DNA of 64,000 bases from Bacillus sp. PAMC26568 (lineage in GTDB: Bacteria; Bacillota; Bacilli; Bacillales; Bacillaceae): the NCBI RefSeq assembly GCF_014235785.1, contig NZ_CP060137.1, positions 2,542,001-2,606,000 of the forward strand, written 5' to 3'. Of the stretch, positions 19,415 to 29,145 are shown one piece after another. Within the stretch, counting starts at the first letter, position 1; the number at the start of each line of letters is the position of its first letter. The notes under the pieces were generated by a model that was given only the letters and a program-made list of their open reading frames with translations, was not told where the DNA came from and made no database searches. The translations under genes were made by a program, and so were the position numbers.

Positions 19415-19458
19415 AATGTGTCAGGGGCTCTGAGCAGAAGAACCCCCTTCCTCCTAAT

Positions 19459-20964
19459 CTATCGTTTTAAATTAACTAATTCTTGTAAGATTTCATCTGA
19501 AGTAGAAATAATTTTTGTATTTGACTGAAATCCTCTTTGTGCAACAATCATCTCAGTAAATTCTTCTGCCAAATCCACATTAGACATTTCCAATGTTCCT
19601 GAAATAAGCGAGCCCACACCATCAGAACCAGGCGCAAATAATTCGTTTAACTCAATACCATTGTTATTGCGATCTAAAGATCCAGAATTGCTGGAAGCTT
19701 TAAATAAATTCCCTCCGACTTTTTCAAGACCTCCCTCATTCGCAAAGTTAGCTATTCTGATTTGACCGGCTATGCGCAATTGACCGCCCTCATCAACAAA
19801 GTTCACTTTACCATCTGGTCCGATATTAAAGCTTTTTGCAGATAGAGGAATTTGAATTAATCCGGCCTCTCCGCTTAAGCTGTTTGACCAGTTAGGGGAT
19901 TGCAGGGACTCAGCCGAATTTTCGAATCCTACAACTGCTTGACCTATTTTTTCCATGTCCAGGCTGTATGAAGAAAGAGCCGAAACAAGATCATTCATGC
20001 TTGCTTGATCCGTTGTAGAGACAGGCTGAGTTTTATCTTGAACGCCATTAGGATATTGTCCAGTCAAAACAGACAGTGATGTACTCATTTGACTCAAAAT
20101 ATCATTTATTGGAGCTGCAACGTTATAAGAGCCAATATCACCATTTAAGCTAGTTAATGAAGTATTGAAATCCCCTAGAACATTATCAAATGCTGCAACA
20201 TTAGAAGTGAATTGTCCTCTTGTCGTTTCAAGAGCGGCACTTGCATTTTCCTTTGCTAGAAATGATGAACCAGTCGCTGGTTTTCCTTCTTTTTCCCACA
20301 CGCTGAATGCATCACTGTATTGGTTATATGCGTTCATTAGGTCATTCGCACTCTTAGTAGCAAGCTTTAGTGAATCGTTCATATTTTTAAAGGGTGTATT
20401 AAAGTTTGTAATGGCATTTAAGGCTGCATTCGATTTAGTTATAGCTGCGTCAGTCGGTATTGATTTCTCGCCTGTTTCGCCTACGAGAAACATTCCATCA
20501 CTTGTTACTAAATATCCACGGTCATCCAAATAAAAGTTACCTGCTCGTGTGTAGCTTAAGTCCATTCCTCTGTCGATAGAACCATTAATTTTGTTATCTC
20601 CAAGCTGATTTCCAAGATCGATGTTCACACGTTGAAGATCCTTAATAGTAGCTACAGGGAAAAATCCATCTCCAGCAAGTGATACATCCAGCGTTCTTGA
20701 CGTTGTTTGATTGGAACCAGTTGTGTGAATGGTATCAATTGAGCTTAATGCAGAGCCAAGACCAACCTGCTTGGCATTCATGCCGCTAGTGGTTTGAGTC
20801 GCTGCACTGGCTCCTGAAATTTGCTGATTTACTAAATCTTTAAAAGTAACTCGACCTTTTTTAAATCCATAAGTGTTAACATTCGCAATATTATTTCCGA
20901 TTACATCTAATTTCACTTGGAAATTTTTCATTCCGCTAATACCAGAGTACATAGAGCGTAACAT
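19459..20964 (-). CDS. flgE: Flagellar hook protein FlgE with large central insertion
   Basis: Builds the hook joining basal body and filament. It is 501 residues, whereas the B. subtilis hook protein (FlgE, formerly FlgG) is about 264. The N-terminus (MLRSMYSGISGMKNFQVKLD, IGNNIANVNTYGFKK) and the C-terminus (SNVDLAEEFTEMIVAQRGFQ, TSDEILQELVNLK) are typical. Two insertions account for the length: about 32 residues near 104-137, and about 195 near 172-369 that look mostly helical and rich in Asn, Ser and Ala. The reading frame is continuous. ATG at 20964 has AAGGGAG 7 bases upstream. Confidence 0.94.
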   Translation of the reverse strand: MLRSMYSGISGMKNFQVKLDVIGNNIANVNTYGFKKGRVTFKDLVNQQISGASAATQTTSGMNAKQVGLGSALSSIDTIHTTGSNQTTSRTLDVSLAGDGFFPVATIKDLQRVNIDLGNQLGDNKINGSIDRGMDLSYTRAGNFYLDDRGYLVTSDGMFLVGETGEKSIPTDAAITKSNAALNAITNFNTPFKNMNDSLKLATKSANDLMNAYNQYSDAFSVWEKEGKPATGSSFLAKENASAALETTRGQFTSNVAAFDNVLGDFNTSLTSLNGDIGSYNVAAPINDILSQMSTSLSVLTGQYPNGVQDKTQPVSTTDQASMNDLVSALSSYSLDMEKIGQAVVGFENSAESLQSPNWSNSLSGEAGLIQIPLSAKSFNIGPDGKVNFVDEGGQLRIAGQIRIANFANEGGLEKVGGNLFKASSNSGSLDRNNNGIELNELFAPGSDGVGSLISGTLEMSNVDLAEEFTEMIVAQRGFQSNTKIISTSDEILQELVNLKR

Positions 20965-21042
20965 TTCATTTCTCCCTTTATTTTTGATATAGGCTGCTTC
21001 TGTCCATTCACAGCCGATGGCCTCCAAAAAGGTCCAGCCAAT

Positions 21043-21414
21043 TTAGTCCATAATGATAGTTCCATTTATATTTGTGAAAATATGAGAAAAAGCTTCTTTT
21101 CTATTCATTGCGGTCACGACCATATTATGATCAATATTTACAATTAAAGCTGCATTTGATGTAAGGATTAACGAATCTTTAATCCCCTTTTTTCGTGCTT
21201 CTTGCATCTTTCCCTGAATTTCCTTCCATTGATAGTCAGGAATTGAAATGTTGCGTTCGATTAATCTTTGATTGGCATGCTTACTTATTTTTATTGTTGA
21301 TTTTGTATGATTTTTGAGTAATTCCTGAAAGGTATGCGGTTTGAAATTTTCCTTCTTTGTGTTCGCATGTTTTAATGTCAATTGGTGATTTAATGGATTA
21401 ATATTGATATTCAT
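21043..21414 (-). CDS. Flagellar operon protein of the TIGR02530 type
   Basis: A 123-residue basic protein between flgD and flgE, the usual place of a small conserved flagellar-operon protein in Bacillaceae. It has HTFQELLKNH, then KISKHANQRLIERNI and a C-terminal AALIVNIDHNMVVTAMNRKE. The function of this family is not known to me; involvement in hook assembly is inferred only from its place. There is no clear ribosome binding site before the ATG at 21414, which is 13 bp after flgD, so translation may be coupled. Confidence 0.85.
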   Translation of the reverse strand: MNININPLNHQLTLKHANTKKENFKPHTFQELLKNHTKSTIKISKHANQRLIERNISIPDYQWKEIQGKMQEARKKGIKDSLILTSNAALIVNIDHNMVVTAMNRKEAFSHIFTNINGTIIMD

Positions 21415-21426
21415 ACATACTGCATC

Positions 21427-21897
21427 TTATATTTCTTCATTTTTGGGTTCACTTACTTTTGTAATTAAATAACTCGGAATTTCTTTTCCATCCTGCATTT
21501 CCAAAATTATTACAGACCCAGACTGTTTAATCGACTTTACAATTCCTTTTCCTATGTTTATTAATTCAGTTGTACCATCCTGATTTTCAGTTTCTTCCAC
21601 TTCATTCCATTCAACTTCTTTAGAAATCATTTCAGAATACTTCAAAATCCCTTCACCCATTTGCGATTGAACAAACAATTCCATTTGCTTATTCATGTTT
21701 GTCATTTGTTCTAATGATGAAAAGTTTGCCATCTGTGAGATGAATTCCTTATCTTCCATCGGATTTAAAGGATCTTGATTCTGCAGCTGGGCAATTAATA
21801 TTTTTAAAAAATCATCTTTTCCAAGATTGGAGCTGCCTGTGCGTACAGTATGCTGATTTGATAATAATAAACTTGTATCGATTGCAGTTTGAGACAT
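21427..21897 (-). CDS. flgD: Flagellar hook cap assembly protein FlgD
   Basis: FlgD caps the growing hook and is discarded. About 156 residues with the FlgD N-terminal signature [20 protein letters not shown] followed by [20 protein letters not shown]. The rest is short compared with proteobacterial FlgD, as in Bacillus. AAAGGAGGTAT precedes two adjacent ATGs; the second (21897) has the better spacing. fliK ends 10 bp upstream. Confidence 0.94.
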   Translation of the reverse strand: MSQTAIDTSLLLSNQHTVRTGSSNLGKDDFLKILIAQLQNQDPLNPMEDKEFISQMANFSSLEQMTNMNKQMELFVQSQMGEGILKYSEMISKEVEWNEVEETENQDGTTELINIGKGIVKSIKQSGSVIILEMQDGKEIPSYLITKVSEPKNEEI

Positions 21898-21909
21898 CAT
21901 ATACCTCCT

Positions 21910-23286
21910 TTAAATAGTTATGTTTAATATATCTTTAAAAGATTCTCCAGTTGTTTTTTCTGCTGATTCTTGAGAATTCTTATGCTGGTTTTGTTCATCC
22001 TCTTCTTTTGAATGATGTTCTTGATGAGTATTCTCGCTTGGATGATCTGTAAAAACATCGAAACGATCAACTTGAATTGAAATATTGGGCAAAACCTGCT
22101 TAAGATGATGCAAATTTTGATCAACAAGTTCTTTGGCAGATTGTGTTGAGGTCACAATCCTTGCTACCATTTCTCCGTTTTGCTGCTGAAGCTTGATTGT
22201 TAGCATGCCAAGATGTTCTGGAGTTAACCTCAATGTCATTTTCGTTAAACCATTTGAAAACTGACCAATATTAATTTTTTTAAATCCTTCATATAATTGA
22301 TTGATAAAAGTTTTTCCCTCTGACAATGCTGTCTTTTCCTTAAGTGGAGGAATATTTTGCTCGAGTTTAATTGTTTTTGAAACATCTGCAGTTAAATTCT
22401 GACTTTTTGGTTCTGTCTCATTTTCTGTCATTACCTTTTGATCTGCATTCGTTAAATGAGAACTTAGAGCAAATGGCAATTGGTCAATTTTGTCATGATT
22501 TAAGGCTGATTGTAATGTTACTTTATCTCCTGTCTTTACTGATGCTTCATCTTGTAAAAATTGAAAATTGGCAATCATTACTGAGCCTTTATCCTTTTGC
22601 TTTAGTAGAGGGATGCTATTTATCGTTAAGAATGAAATTTCATTATCAGCACTTATACCTTTTAGTTCTTTATCATTTGCAGATTTGTCCTCTGACAAGT
22701 TAAACGCATTAATGAAGGATTTAAGAATATCAGGAGCCTCTAATTTCTTAGGCGGTTCATATCCTTGAAAGTTCTCAGCAATAATATCATTCATTCTTGC
22801 TAAGATTTTCTCGAATGGCTGAAGTCCTGTTTTCTCGAGCTTGGAAAGTCCTGTAAGCAGATTTAGGAGTGTTACCTGATCTGACGTTATTTCATCTGAA
22901 GACAAAATATCTTCAATCGATATCGCTTGACTGATTATATCCTTAACTATTATCTGTGCTTCTCCTTGTATCAAATCTAGCGTTTGATTTAATGAGGAGT
23001 AAAACTGTGGACTCTGTATAAAAAAACCTTCTGATGCGGGAATTCCTTGCAAAATTTCTTTCACTTCTGAAATAATCATCTGGATCTCATCATGTAACTT
23101 TTCTTTATCCATAAGATTTGCTTCTTTAGGGATTTCAGTTATTTCTACTGCTTGAGTTTCCTCATTTGGAACATTTAGATTTGAAGCAATTAAATCTTTA
23201 AATATACTTTTAAGTGAACTACCGGCTAATTCTTCAATTCCTATTTCTTTTGTAAGTAAGATCTGATTGCTTGGAATAATCTTCAA
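21910..23286 (-). CDS. fliK: Flagellar hook-length control protein FliK
   Basis: FliK measures the hook and triggers the FlhB substrate switch. The 458-residue protein is variable and low in similarity over most of its length, as is normal, with the conserved C-terminal switch domain near 345-410: MTLRLTPEHLGMLTIKLQ, then ARIVTSTQSAKELVDQNLHHL. The tail is His/Gln/Glu-rich. The start appears to be TTG at 23286, with AAAGGGGG and GGGAA upstream. Confidence 0.92.
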   Translation of the reverse strand: MKIIPSNQILLTKEIGIEELAGSSLKSIFKDLIASNLNVPNEETQAVEITEIPKEANLMDKEKLHDEIQMIISEVKEILQGIPASEGFFIQSPQFYSSLNQTLDLIQGEAQIIVKDIISQAISIEDILSSDEITSDQVTLLNLLTGLSKLEKTGLQPFEKILARMNDIIAENFQGYEPPKKLEAPDILKSFINAFNLSEDKSANDKELKGISADNEISFLTINSIPLLKQKDKGSVMIANFQFLQDEASVKTGDKVTLQSALNHDKIDQLPFALSSHLTNADQKVMTENETEPKSQNLTADVSKTIKLEQNIPPLKEKTALSEGKTFINQLYEGFKKINIGQFSNGLTKMTLRLTPEHLGMLTIKLQQQNGEMVARIVTSTQSAKELVDQNLHHLKQVLPNISIQVDRFDVFTDHPSENTHQEHHSKEEDEQNQHKNSQESAEKTTGESFKDILNITI

Positions 23287-23315
23287 ATTCCCACCCCCTT
23301 TCTACTTTAAATTTC

Positions 23316-23909
23316 TTATTGTCTGGCCAGCATTTTCGTATATCTGGCTGCATCTTCAGCCGACATTTTTTCCAATACTGCAATCACTTGATCGTCTTTG
23401 ATTTTACTTAAGATAAGCACGGCTTCCTCATCAGTTAGAAAGGGAATAATCTCTGCCGCTTTTTTGCTGGACATATTTTCATAGAGCTTTGCTATATCTT
23501 TGCTTTCTTCCGTTTCTTCTTTTGATTCCTTTGATAGCTGCAGCTGATCTTTGAGTGATTTTACTTCTTGGCTAAGCTCCTGAATTTCCTTTTCTTTTAG
23601 ATCGGCATCATTTTCCAATGCAGAAATATCAAGATTTTGCTTTTCAATTGTGCTTTTTTGCTGTTTATTTTCTTCCTTTAGCTTCTTGGTTTGTTCATCA
23701 GCCGGGTCAGTCTCAGCCTTCTTTTCGTCGTCATTCAGTATTTGTGCTGTTCCTGGTATATGAGAAATTGTCTCTTTCATTTTTCCGAGTACATCTATTC
23801 CTGCAACTGAAAGAATGACAACGATAAAGGTTACTGTGAATAGAATGGGGATTATGATGACAAAAAACACCCATTGAAGCTTTCCAGAATCTTTTTCATT
23901 GTTTTTCAT
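23316..23909 (-). CDS. ylxF: YlxF/MotE-type flagellar operon protein
   Basis: A 197-residue membrane protein with one N-terminal membrane segment (about 14-38), a long charged coiled coil (about 65-130) and a C-terminal domain resembling the MgtE N-terminal repeat (YENMSSKKAAEIIPFLTDEE and ILSKIKDDQVIAVLEKMSAE). Position between fliJ and fliK matches YlxF of B. subtilis. MotE of alphaproteobacteria has similar architecture and chaperones MotC; whether this protein acts as a chaperone or ring component is inference. AGGTGA precedes the ATG. Confidence 0.85.
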   Translation of the reverse strand: MKNNEKDSGKLQWVFFVIIIPILFTVTFIVVILSVAGIDVLGKMKETISHIPGTAQILNDDEKKAETDPADEQTKKLKEENKQQKSTIEKQNLDISALENDADLKEKEIQELSQEVKSLKDQLQLSKESKEETEESKDIAKLYENMSSKKAAEIIPFLTDEEAVLILSKIKDDQVIAVLEKMSAEDAARYTKMLARQ

Positions 23910-23920
23910 AAGACGTTCAC

Positions 23921-24364
23921 CTAATTTCCCCGAAGCATGTAGGTTTGAATCGATAGATCATCCATTAATTTCGATTCTGATGCTTTCACATGTTCGAGAT
24001 GGACTTCAAAATGCTTTTCTTTCATTTTTTCATACTTTTTTACTTCTATATTTTTTTCTGTAAGCAGCATTTGCTTTTCATTCATGTTGTTTCTTGTAAT
24101 TAAAACTAATCGCTGATAATGAGTAATTGTTTTCTCAAGATTGGTGACAAACTGCTGAAAGTGGCGAATTTCCTGTACTGGCATTCCTGTATTCAGCTGA
24201 TTGATAGTCCTCTCTTCAAGGACTTCTTTTTTCTTCAGGCAGTCAAAGAGTTTTTCTGCCACGTTTTCGAACTCCGCAACAGAGCGGTTGTAATCTTCAA
24301 GAGATTTTTCTTTTTCATTTTCTTTTAGTTCAAGGACTTTTTGAAACCGGTATGTATATGTCAA
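23921..24364 (-). CDS. fliJ: Flagellar export chaperone FliJ
   Basis: FliJ is the coiled-coil stalk of the FliI ATPase ring. The 147-residue product is almost wholly helical and charged, starting MTYTYRFQKVLELKENEKEK, as FliJ proteins do. The start appears to be TTG at 24364 with AAGGTGAG upstream. Its TTGA overlaps the fliI stop. ylxF starts 11 bp downstream. Confidence 0.92.
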   Translation of the reverse strand: MTYTYRFQKVLELKENEKEKSLEDYNRSVAEFENVAEKLFDCLKKKEVLEERTINQLNTGMPVQEIRHFQQFVTNLEKTITHYQRLVLITRNNMNEKQMLLTEKNIEVKKYEKMKEKHFEVHLEHVKASESKLMDDLSIQTYMLRGN

Positions 24365-25683
24365 AAATTCTCACCTTTTTCAATCAATAATTCCAATGAA
24401 GCTGCACTTTCTTCAAAAGAAATTTTATCGTGTACATCCTGCTTTAAAAAAGCAATGATTTTTGGATAAAATCGAATCGCATCATCAATTTCTCTGCTGG
24501 AACCCCTCTTATATGCTCCAATGTTGATTAAGTCTTCTGAATTTATATAAGTAGCAAGTAAATCTCTAAGTTTCGATGCATTCTTTTTTTGCGGTTCCGA
24601 AACGATTTGACTCATGACCCGGCTAATGCTTTTTAAAACATTTACCGCTGGAAATTGGCCTTTGTTTGCGAGATTCCGATCCAGCACAATATGCCCATCC
24701 AGGATTCCCCGAACTGTATCTGCAATAGGTTCGTTCATATCATCACCATCGACCAGGACTGTATAAAAAGCAGTAATCGTACCTTTTTCATTCGTCCCAG
24801 TCCGTTCTAATAACTTAGGCAAGATCGCAAAAACACTTGGCGTATATCCTTTGGTTGTTGGAGGTTCCCCTACTGCAAGTCCAATTTCCCTTTGCGCCAT
24901 TGCAACCCTTGTAACAGAATCCATCATAAACATGACATCCATGCCTTTATCGCGGAAATATTCAGCAATGGCTGTTGCTGTGTAAGATGCTTTCATTCTC
25001 ATTAAGGCCGGCTGATCGGAGGTTGCAACCACTACAATTGAACGTCTCAATCCTTCTTCTCCCAAATCCTTTTCGATAAACTCCCTAACCTCTCGTCCGC
25101 GTTCACCTACTAATGCGATGACATTCAGATCAGCTTTTGTATTTCTTGCAATCATTCCCATAAGTGTACTTTTACCTACACCGCTTCCTGCGAATATGCC
25201 AACGCGCTGTCCCTTTCCAACCGAAAGAAGACTGTCAATGACTCGAACTCCCACTTCCATCGGTTCATGGATGGGTGGTCTTTTCATTGGATTAGGGGGA
25301 CTTTGTTCGGCAGATATCGGTGATAATCCCTTTGGCAAGATCGATTGATCAAGGGGGTGACCAAATGCGTCTACCACCTTTCCTATTAAACTTGACCCTA
25401 CCTTAATTTTGAGAGAATCATCCGTTGCTTCAACTATACTTCCTGGAGAAATTTCTGTTAGCTGTTCAAATGGCATTAATAGGACATATTCATCTTTGAA
25501 CCCGACAACCTCTGCAGGAATTTTAGATTTTTTTGCAGTCCCTGTATAGATATAGCATAAATCGCCGATTGAACTTTCAGGTCCTCTTGATTCAATCATC
25601 AGACCAATCACTTTTTTCACTTTTCCATAACGTTTATATGAATCTAATGAATCTATTTTTTGAATCAAACCTTCAGCTTTCAA
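24361..25683 (-). CDS. fliI: Flagellum-specific export ATPase FliI
   Basis: FliI is the F1-beta-like ATPase of flagellar protein export. The 440-residue protein has Walker A FAGSGVGKSTLMG near residues 165-177, Walker B DVMFMMDSVTRVAMAQREIG, and the family segment GEPPTTKGYTPSVFAILPKL. The start is TTG at 25683, within GAATGAACACCGTTTG after the fliH stop; the only nearby purine-rich site is GGAGAGGAA. It overlaps fliJ by 4 bases. Confidence 0.97.
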   Translation of the reverse strand: MKAEGLIQKIDSLDSYKRYGKVKKVIGLMIESRGPESSIGDLCYIYTGTAKKSKIPAEVVGFKDEYVLLMPFEQLTEISPGSIVEATDDSLKIKVGSSLIGKVVDAFGHPLDQSILPKGLSPISAEQSPPNPMKRPPIHEPMEVGVRVIDSLLSVGKGQRVGIFAGSGVGKSTLMGMIARNTKADLNVIALVGERGREVREFIEKDLGEEGLRRSIVVVATSDQPALMRMKASYTATAIAEYFRDKGMDVMFMMDSVTRVAMAQREIGLAVGEPPTTKGYTPSVFAILPKLLERTGTNEKGTITAFYTVLVDGDDMNEPIADTVRGILDGHIVLDRNLANKGQFPAVNVLKSISRVMSQIVSEPQKKNASKLRDLLATYINSEDLINIGAYKRGSSREIDDAIRFYPKIIAFLKQDVHDKISFEESAASLELLIEKGENF

Positions 25684-25690
25684 ACGGTGT

Positions 25691-26458
25691 TCATTCCTCT
25701 CCGACTAATTCAAGCATCTGAAGCTTCAGCTGTTGAAGCTGTGTATCAATTCCCGCATCCATTTTCCCAAAAGGCGATTCAATCTGGCAGCTGCCTTCTG
25801 GCAACGATTCGTCAGGGAAAATATACAGATCAGTTTTGGACATCAGCACGTTTTCTAATTCATTTTTATGATTCAGAAGGTGAGGGTAATGGATGGGATG
25901 GACGAAAATCTTGATATCGGGATATTCCCTTACCTCTCTCAATGCTTTTTGAACAAGTTCCAAAAACCATTCAGGGTGTTCTTCTAATTGAATAAATATC
26001 AGCTTTTCAGCAAGCTTAACTGCAAGCTTTACAACTGTTTCTTCCGATGAAACGACCTTTTCGATGTAATCCTCTTTTGATTGGGCAACAATTGCCCTGG
26101 CTTCTGATAAACCTGCACTGTATTGCTTTAAACCTTCTTCTTTACCAGCATCAAGTCCCGTTAAAAACCCTTCTTGTCTTGCTTCTTCTTTCTGCATTTC
26201 CCGTTCTGTAAGCCACGCCTGCTGTTCTTCAAAGATGCTCCTTCGAATTTGTTCAGCTTCAGCTTTAGCGGATTGTATGATTCCATCAGCTTCTTGATTT
26301 GCCTTCTGAATCAGAATTTTTGCTTTAGATGATAAACCTGGTTCTTGTATTTCATCAGTAGGAGATATGATGTCTATTGTCTGCAATGCAATTGATTTTT
26401 TGTTTTCTTCATGATGGAGAGCATGTGCTGACTTTATTAATTTAGACAATGATATCAT
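25691..26458 (-). CDS. fliH: Flagellar assembly protein FliH
   Basis: FliH regulates FliI and docks it at the C-ring. The 255-residue protein is a long helical stalk (about 45-130, rich in Glu, Ala and Gln with GAEAE-like repeats such as IIQSAKAEAEQIRRS) followed by an E-type stator domain (about 140-255, VVKLAVKLAEKLIFIQLEEH). Its start overlaps fliG by 17 bp; ATG at 26458 lies only 2 bases from GGAGG, so a start a few codons later (TTG at 26449) is possible. Confidence 0.92.
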   Translation of the reverse strand: MISLSKLIKSAHALHHEENKKSIALQTIDIISPTDEIQEPGLSSKAKILIQKANQEADGIIQSAKAEAEQIRRSIFEEQQAWLTEREMQKEEARQEGFLTGLDAGKEEGLKQYSAGLSEARAIVAQSKEDYIEKVVSSEETVVKLAVKLAEKLIFIQLEEHPEWFLELVQKALREVREYPDIKIFVHPIHYPHLLNHKNELENVLMSKTDLYIFPDESLPEGSCQIESPFGKMDAGIDTQLQQLKLQMLELVGEE

Positions 26459-27464
26459 CTCCTCCGCCGCGCGCGATTACGATTTCGCCTGCATCTTCCA
26501 GCCTGCGGATTACTGCAACAATCCGGGATTGGGCTTCTTCTACGTCACGAAGTCTGACAGGGCCCATAAATTCCATTTCCTCTTTAAATGTATCTGCCAT
26601 TCTCTTAGACATGTTTTTAAAGACAACTTCCTTAACTTCTTCACTTGCAACCTTAAGCGAAAGCATCAAGTCCTCGTTCTCGACATCGCGAATCACACGC
26701 TGGATCGCTCTGCTGTCAAGCGTGACAATGTCTTCAAATACAAACATCCGTTTTTTAATTTCTTCAGCAAGTTCAGGATCTTGTATCTCGAGAGAATCGA
26801 GAATCGTTTTCTCCGTACTGCGGTCTACTCCATTAAGTACTTCGACTACAGCCTCTACTCCTCCAGTTTGCGTGTAATCCTGTGTTACAGTTGATGATAA
26901 TTTTCGCTCAAGAATCTGTTCAACTTCATTAATGATTTCAGGTGAAGTCCGGTCCATCTTTGCAATCCTTCTTGCGATATCAGCCTGCTGCTGATGCGGC
27001 AGCCCTGATAAAATTTGTCCTGATTGGACTGGATCAAGATAAGATAAAATCAGTGCAATTGTTTGCGGGTGTTCATTTTGAATGAAATTAAAGATCTGGG
27101 AGGGATCTGCTTTTCTTGCAAAATCAAATGGTTTAACCTGCAAAGAGGAGGTTAGACGGTGGATAATGCTAGATGCACGTTCTTCTCCAAGTGCCTTTTC
27201 AAGAATTTGCTTAGCGTAAGAAATACCACCTTGAGAGATGAATTCCTGCGCAATTGCAATTTGATGAAATTCTTCAATAATATCTTCTTTATTCTGGGAA
27301 TCTACTTTTCTTACCCCTGAGATTTCCAATGTTAATCTCTCTATCTCTTCTTCTGATAAATGCTTATAAACTGAAGCAGCTACATCCGGACCGAGGGATA
27401 TAAGAAGGATGGCAGCTTTTTGCTTGCCAGTAAGTGTTCCATTTTTCGCTTTTCTTACCATCAT
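26442..27464 (-). CDS. fliG: Flagellar motor switch protein FliG
   Basis: FliG is the C-ring protein that contacts the stator. The 340-residue protein has N-terminal TGKQKAAILLISLGPDVAAS and the armadillo-like middle and C-terminal domains: DPSQIFNFIQNEHPQTIALI, then the torque helix FKNMSKRMADTFKEEMEFMG with its charged residues and VRLRDVEEAQSRIV. GGGGGT precedes two adjacent ATGs; the first is given. fliF ends 8 bp upstream. Confidence 0.98.
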   Translation of the reverse strand: MMVRKAKNGTLTGKQKAAILLISLGPDVAASVYKHLSEEEIERLTLEISGVRKVDSQNKEDIIEEFHQIAIAQEFISQGGISYAKQILEKALGEERASSIIHRLTSSLQVKPFDFARKADPSQIFNFIQNEHPQTIALILSYLDPVQSGQILSGLPHQQQADIARRIAKMDRTSPEIINEVEQILERKLSSTVTQDYTQTGGVEAVVEVLNGVDRSTEKTILDSLEIQDPELAEEIKKRMFVFEDIVTLDSRAIQRVIRDVENEDLMLSLKVASEEVKEVVFKNMSKRMADTFKEEMEFMGPVRLRDVEEAQSRIVAVIRRLEDAGEIVIARGGGDDIIV

Positions 27465-27472
27465 TTAACCCC

Positions 27473-29065
27473 CTATTCTTCCGTTAACCAAGATCTGAGC
27501 AGCTTTGCAAAATCTTCAGGTTTCTCTTTCGCCATTTGTTCTAATTGTTTTTTGCGGACAGTTGTTTCATTTTCTATTTCATCATTTACATCAGGCATGA
27601 TAATTTTTTCCTGAACAATCATTTCTTCTTCATATTCCACATCTTCTTCTTTACGGCTTCTTCTGAATAATAAGAACAAGAGAATGATAATAATGATAAG
27701 TAAGATTCCGCCTACAATGTATAACCATAACGGGATTGAAGCTGCTTCTTGTTCAGCAAGTTCCATCTTGCCTGCAAACGGTTGAACAGAAACTGAAATC
27801 TTTTCTTCAATTTCTTCATCAGTCAGAGGTTCTGCTGTTTCATCCTTGTTGATTGAAGTTCTTACAATCGCTGATAACAGCTGTTCGATGTCATCCACGC
27901 TGTCAGCTGGAAGCGAGTCCGGATCATCTGCAGTTGGAGGTTCTACCATGACTTGAATACCTAAATCGCGAACTTTGTATGGACTTTCAACAATTTCTTT
28001 TTTTACACGGTTTACTTCATTGTTAATTCGCTCTTCAATTTTTTCGTAATCTCCATTGCCTTCTCCCTGAACAGCTTCGTATCCAGGCACATCGTCTTCT
28101 CCTACGCCTGTGACACCGCCAACAGGTGCTCCTTCACCAGTGTAAGTTTCCGTGATTCTTTCTACACTGACTGCCAGCCCTTCCATATTTTCTTCATCAA
28201 CAGGCTCTACGATGTTTTCTTCTCTGTTTTCTTGGGTAAAGTCTAAATCTGCGGTTACAGACACAACTACTTTATCCTGTCCCATCATGGTCCCAAGCAT
28301 TTTTTGAACTTGTCGCTGGATATCCCGCTCAATTTTCGTTTTTAAATCATGCTGAGTGGTAATATTTTCTACAACAGGAATATTTTCTGCATTTTTTAGG
28401 TCATAGTACTCAAAATTCTGATCCATGATGACGATATTATCAGCAGATAGACCAGGCACACTTTTTGAAACGAGATGGTAAAGGGCGTTTACTTTCGTTT
28501 GGTCAAGCTGATTGCCGGGCTCCATATTTAAAACAATGGAAGCTGTAGAAGCACCATTGTCTTCATTTACGAAAACAGATTCTTTTGGAAGATTAATCAT
28601 GACATTTGCATCATGAACACCTTCTATCCCTTTCATTAAGTTCGACAATTCCGTTTGTGTTGCTTTAAGTTTTAAGACATCAAATTCATTATCTGTCATT
28701 CCAAATCCAATATTCTGGCCAAAAAACGAATAGTCAATGACTCCGCTGTTTGGAATTCCTTCTGCGGCAAGCTCGACTTTTAGGGTATCTACCATTTCCG
28801 CAGGTACCATAATTGTTGCACCATTGTCAGCAATTTTTGACTGTACTCCTTGGGAATCTAACGTTTCCTTTATTTGACCTGTTTCTTGCGGCGAAAGATC
28901 TTTATAGAGCGGAACTAAACTTGGTTTAGATGCAGCATATGAACTGATTCCGATCAGAAGAAACAAAGCAATAATTCCGCCAATAATAAATCCTTTTTGA
29001 ATTTTAGAGCGTTCAGACCAAACTTGCTTTAGCTTATTTCTAAATTCCATTAACTTTTGATTCAT
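27473..29065 (-). CDS. fliF: Flagellar MS-ring protein FliF
   Basis: FliF forms the MS ring in the membrane, the base of the rotor. The 530-residue protein has a first membrane segment (about 22-44, GFIIGGIIALFLLIGISSYA), the ring-building domains with FGMTDNEFDVLKLKATQTEL and VMINLPKESVFV, an acidic loop (about 310-340), a second membrane segment (about 443-465) and a short C-terminal FliG-binding tail ending FAKLLRSWLTEE. ATG at 29065 is 8 bases from GGGGGAT; 18 upstream open codons are not conserved. Confidence 0.97.
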   Translation of the reverse strand: MNQKLMEFRNKLKQVWSERSKIQKGFIIGGIIALFLLIGISSYAASKPSLVPLYKDLSPQETGQIKETLDSQGVQSKIADNGATIMVPAEMVDTLKVELAAEGIPNSGVIDYSFFGQNIGFGMTDNEFDVLKLKATQTELSNLMKGIEGVHDANVMINLPKESVFVNEDNGASTASIVLNMEPGNQLDQTKVNALYHLVSKSVPGLSADNIVIMDQNFEYYDLKNAENIPVVENITTQHDLKTKIERDIQRQVQKMLGTMMGQDKVVVSVTADLDFTQENREENIVEPVDEENMEGLAVSVERITETYTGEGAPVGGVTGVGEDDVPGYEAVQGEGNGDYEKIEERINNEVNRVKKEIVESPYKVRDLGIQVMVEPPTADDPDSLPADSVDDIEQLLSAIVRTSINKDETAEPLTDEEIEEKISVSVQPFAGKMELAEQEAASIPLWLYIVGGILLIIIIILLFLLFRRSRKEEDVEYEEEMIVQEKIIMPDVNDEIENETTVRKKQLEQMAKEKPEDFAKLLRSWLTEE

Positions 29066-29145
29066 TCCTAGAAATCCCCCGATAATGACGGCATGAATGC
29101 TGAAAAATGAAGAGTGCATTCATCGCAAGTGTTTTGAAACTATCT

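Noticed and set aside
19459..20964. flgE as two fused or frameshifted genes
   Set aside because: The frame is continuous, both ends are intact hook domains, and the extra part lies between domains without internal start signals.
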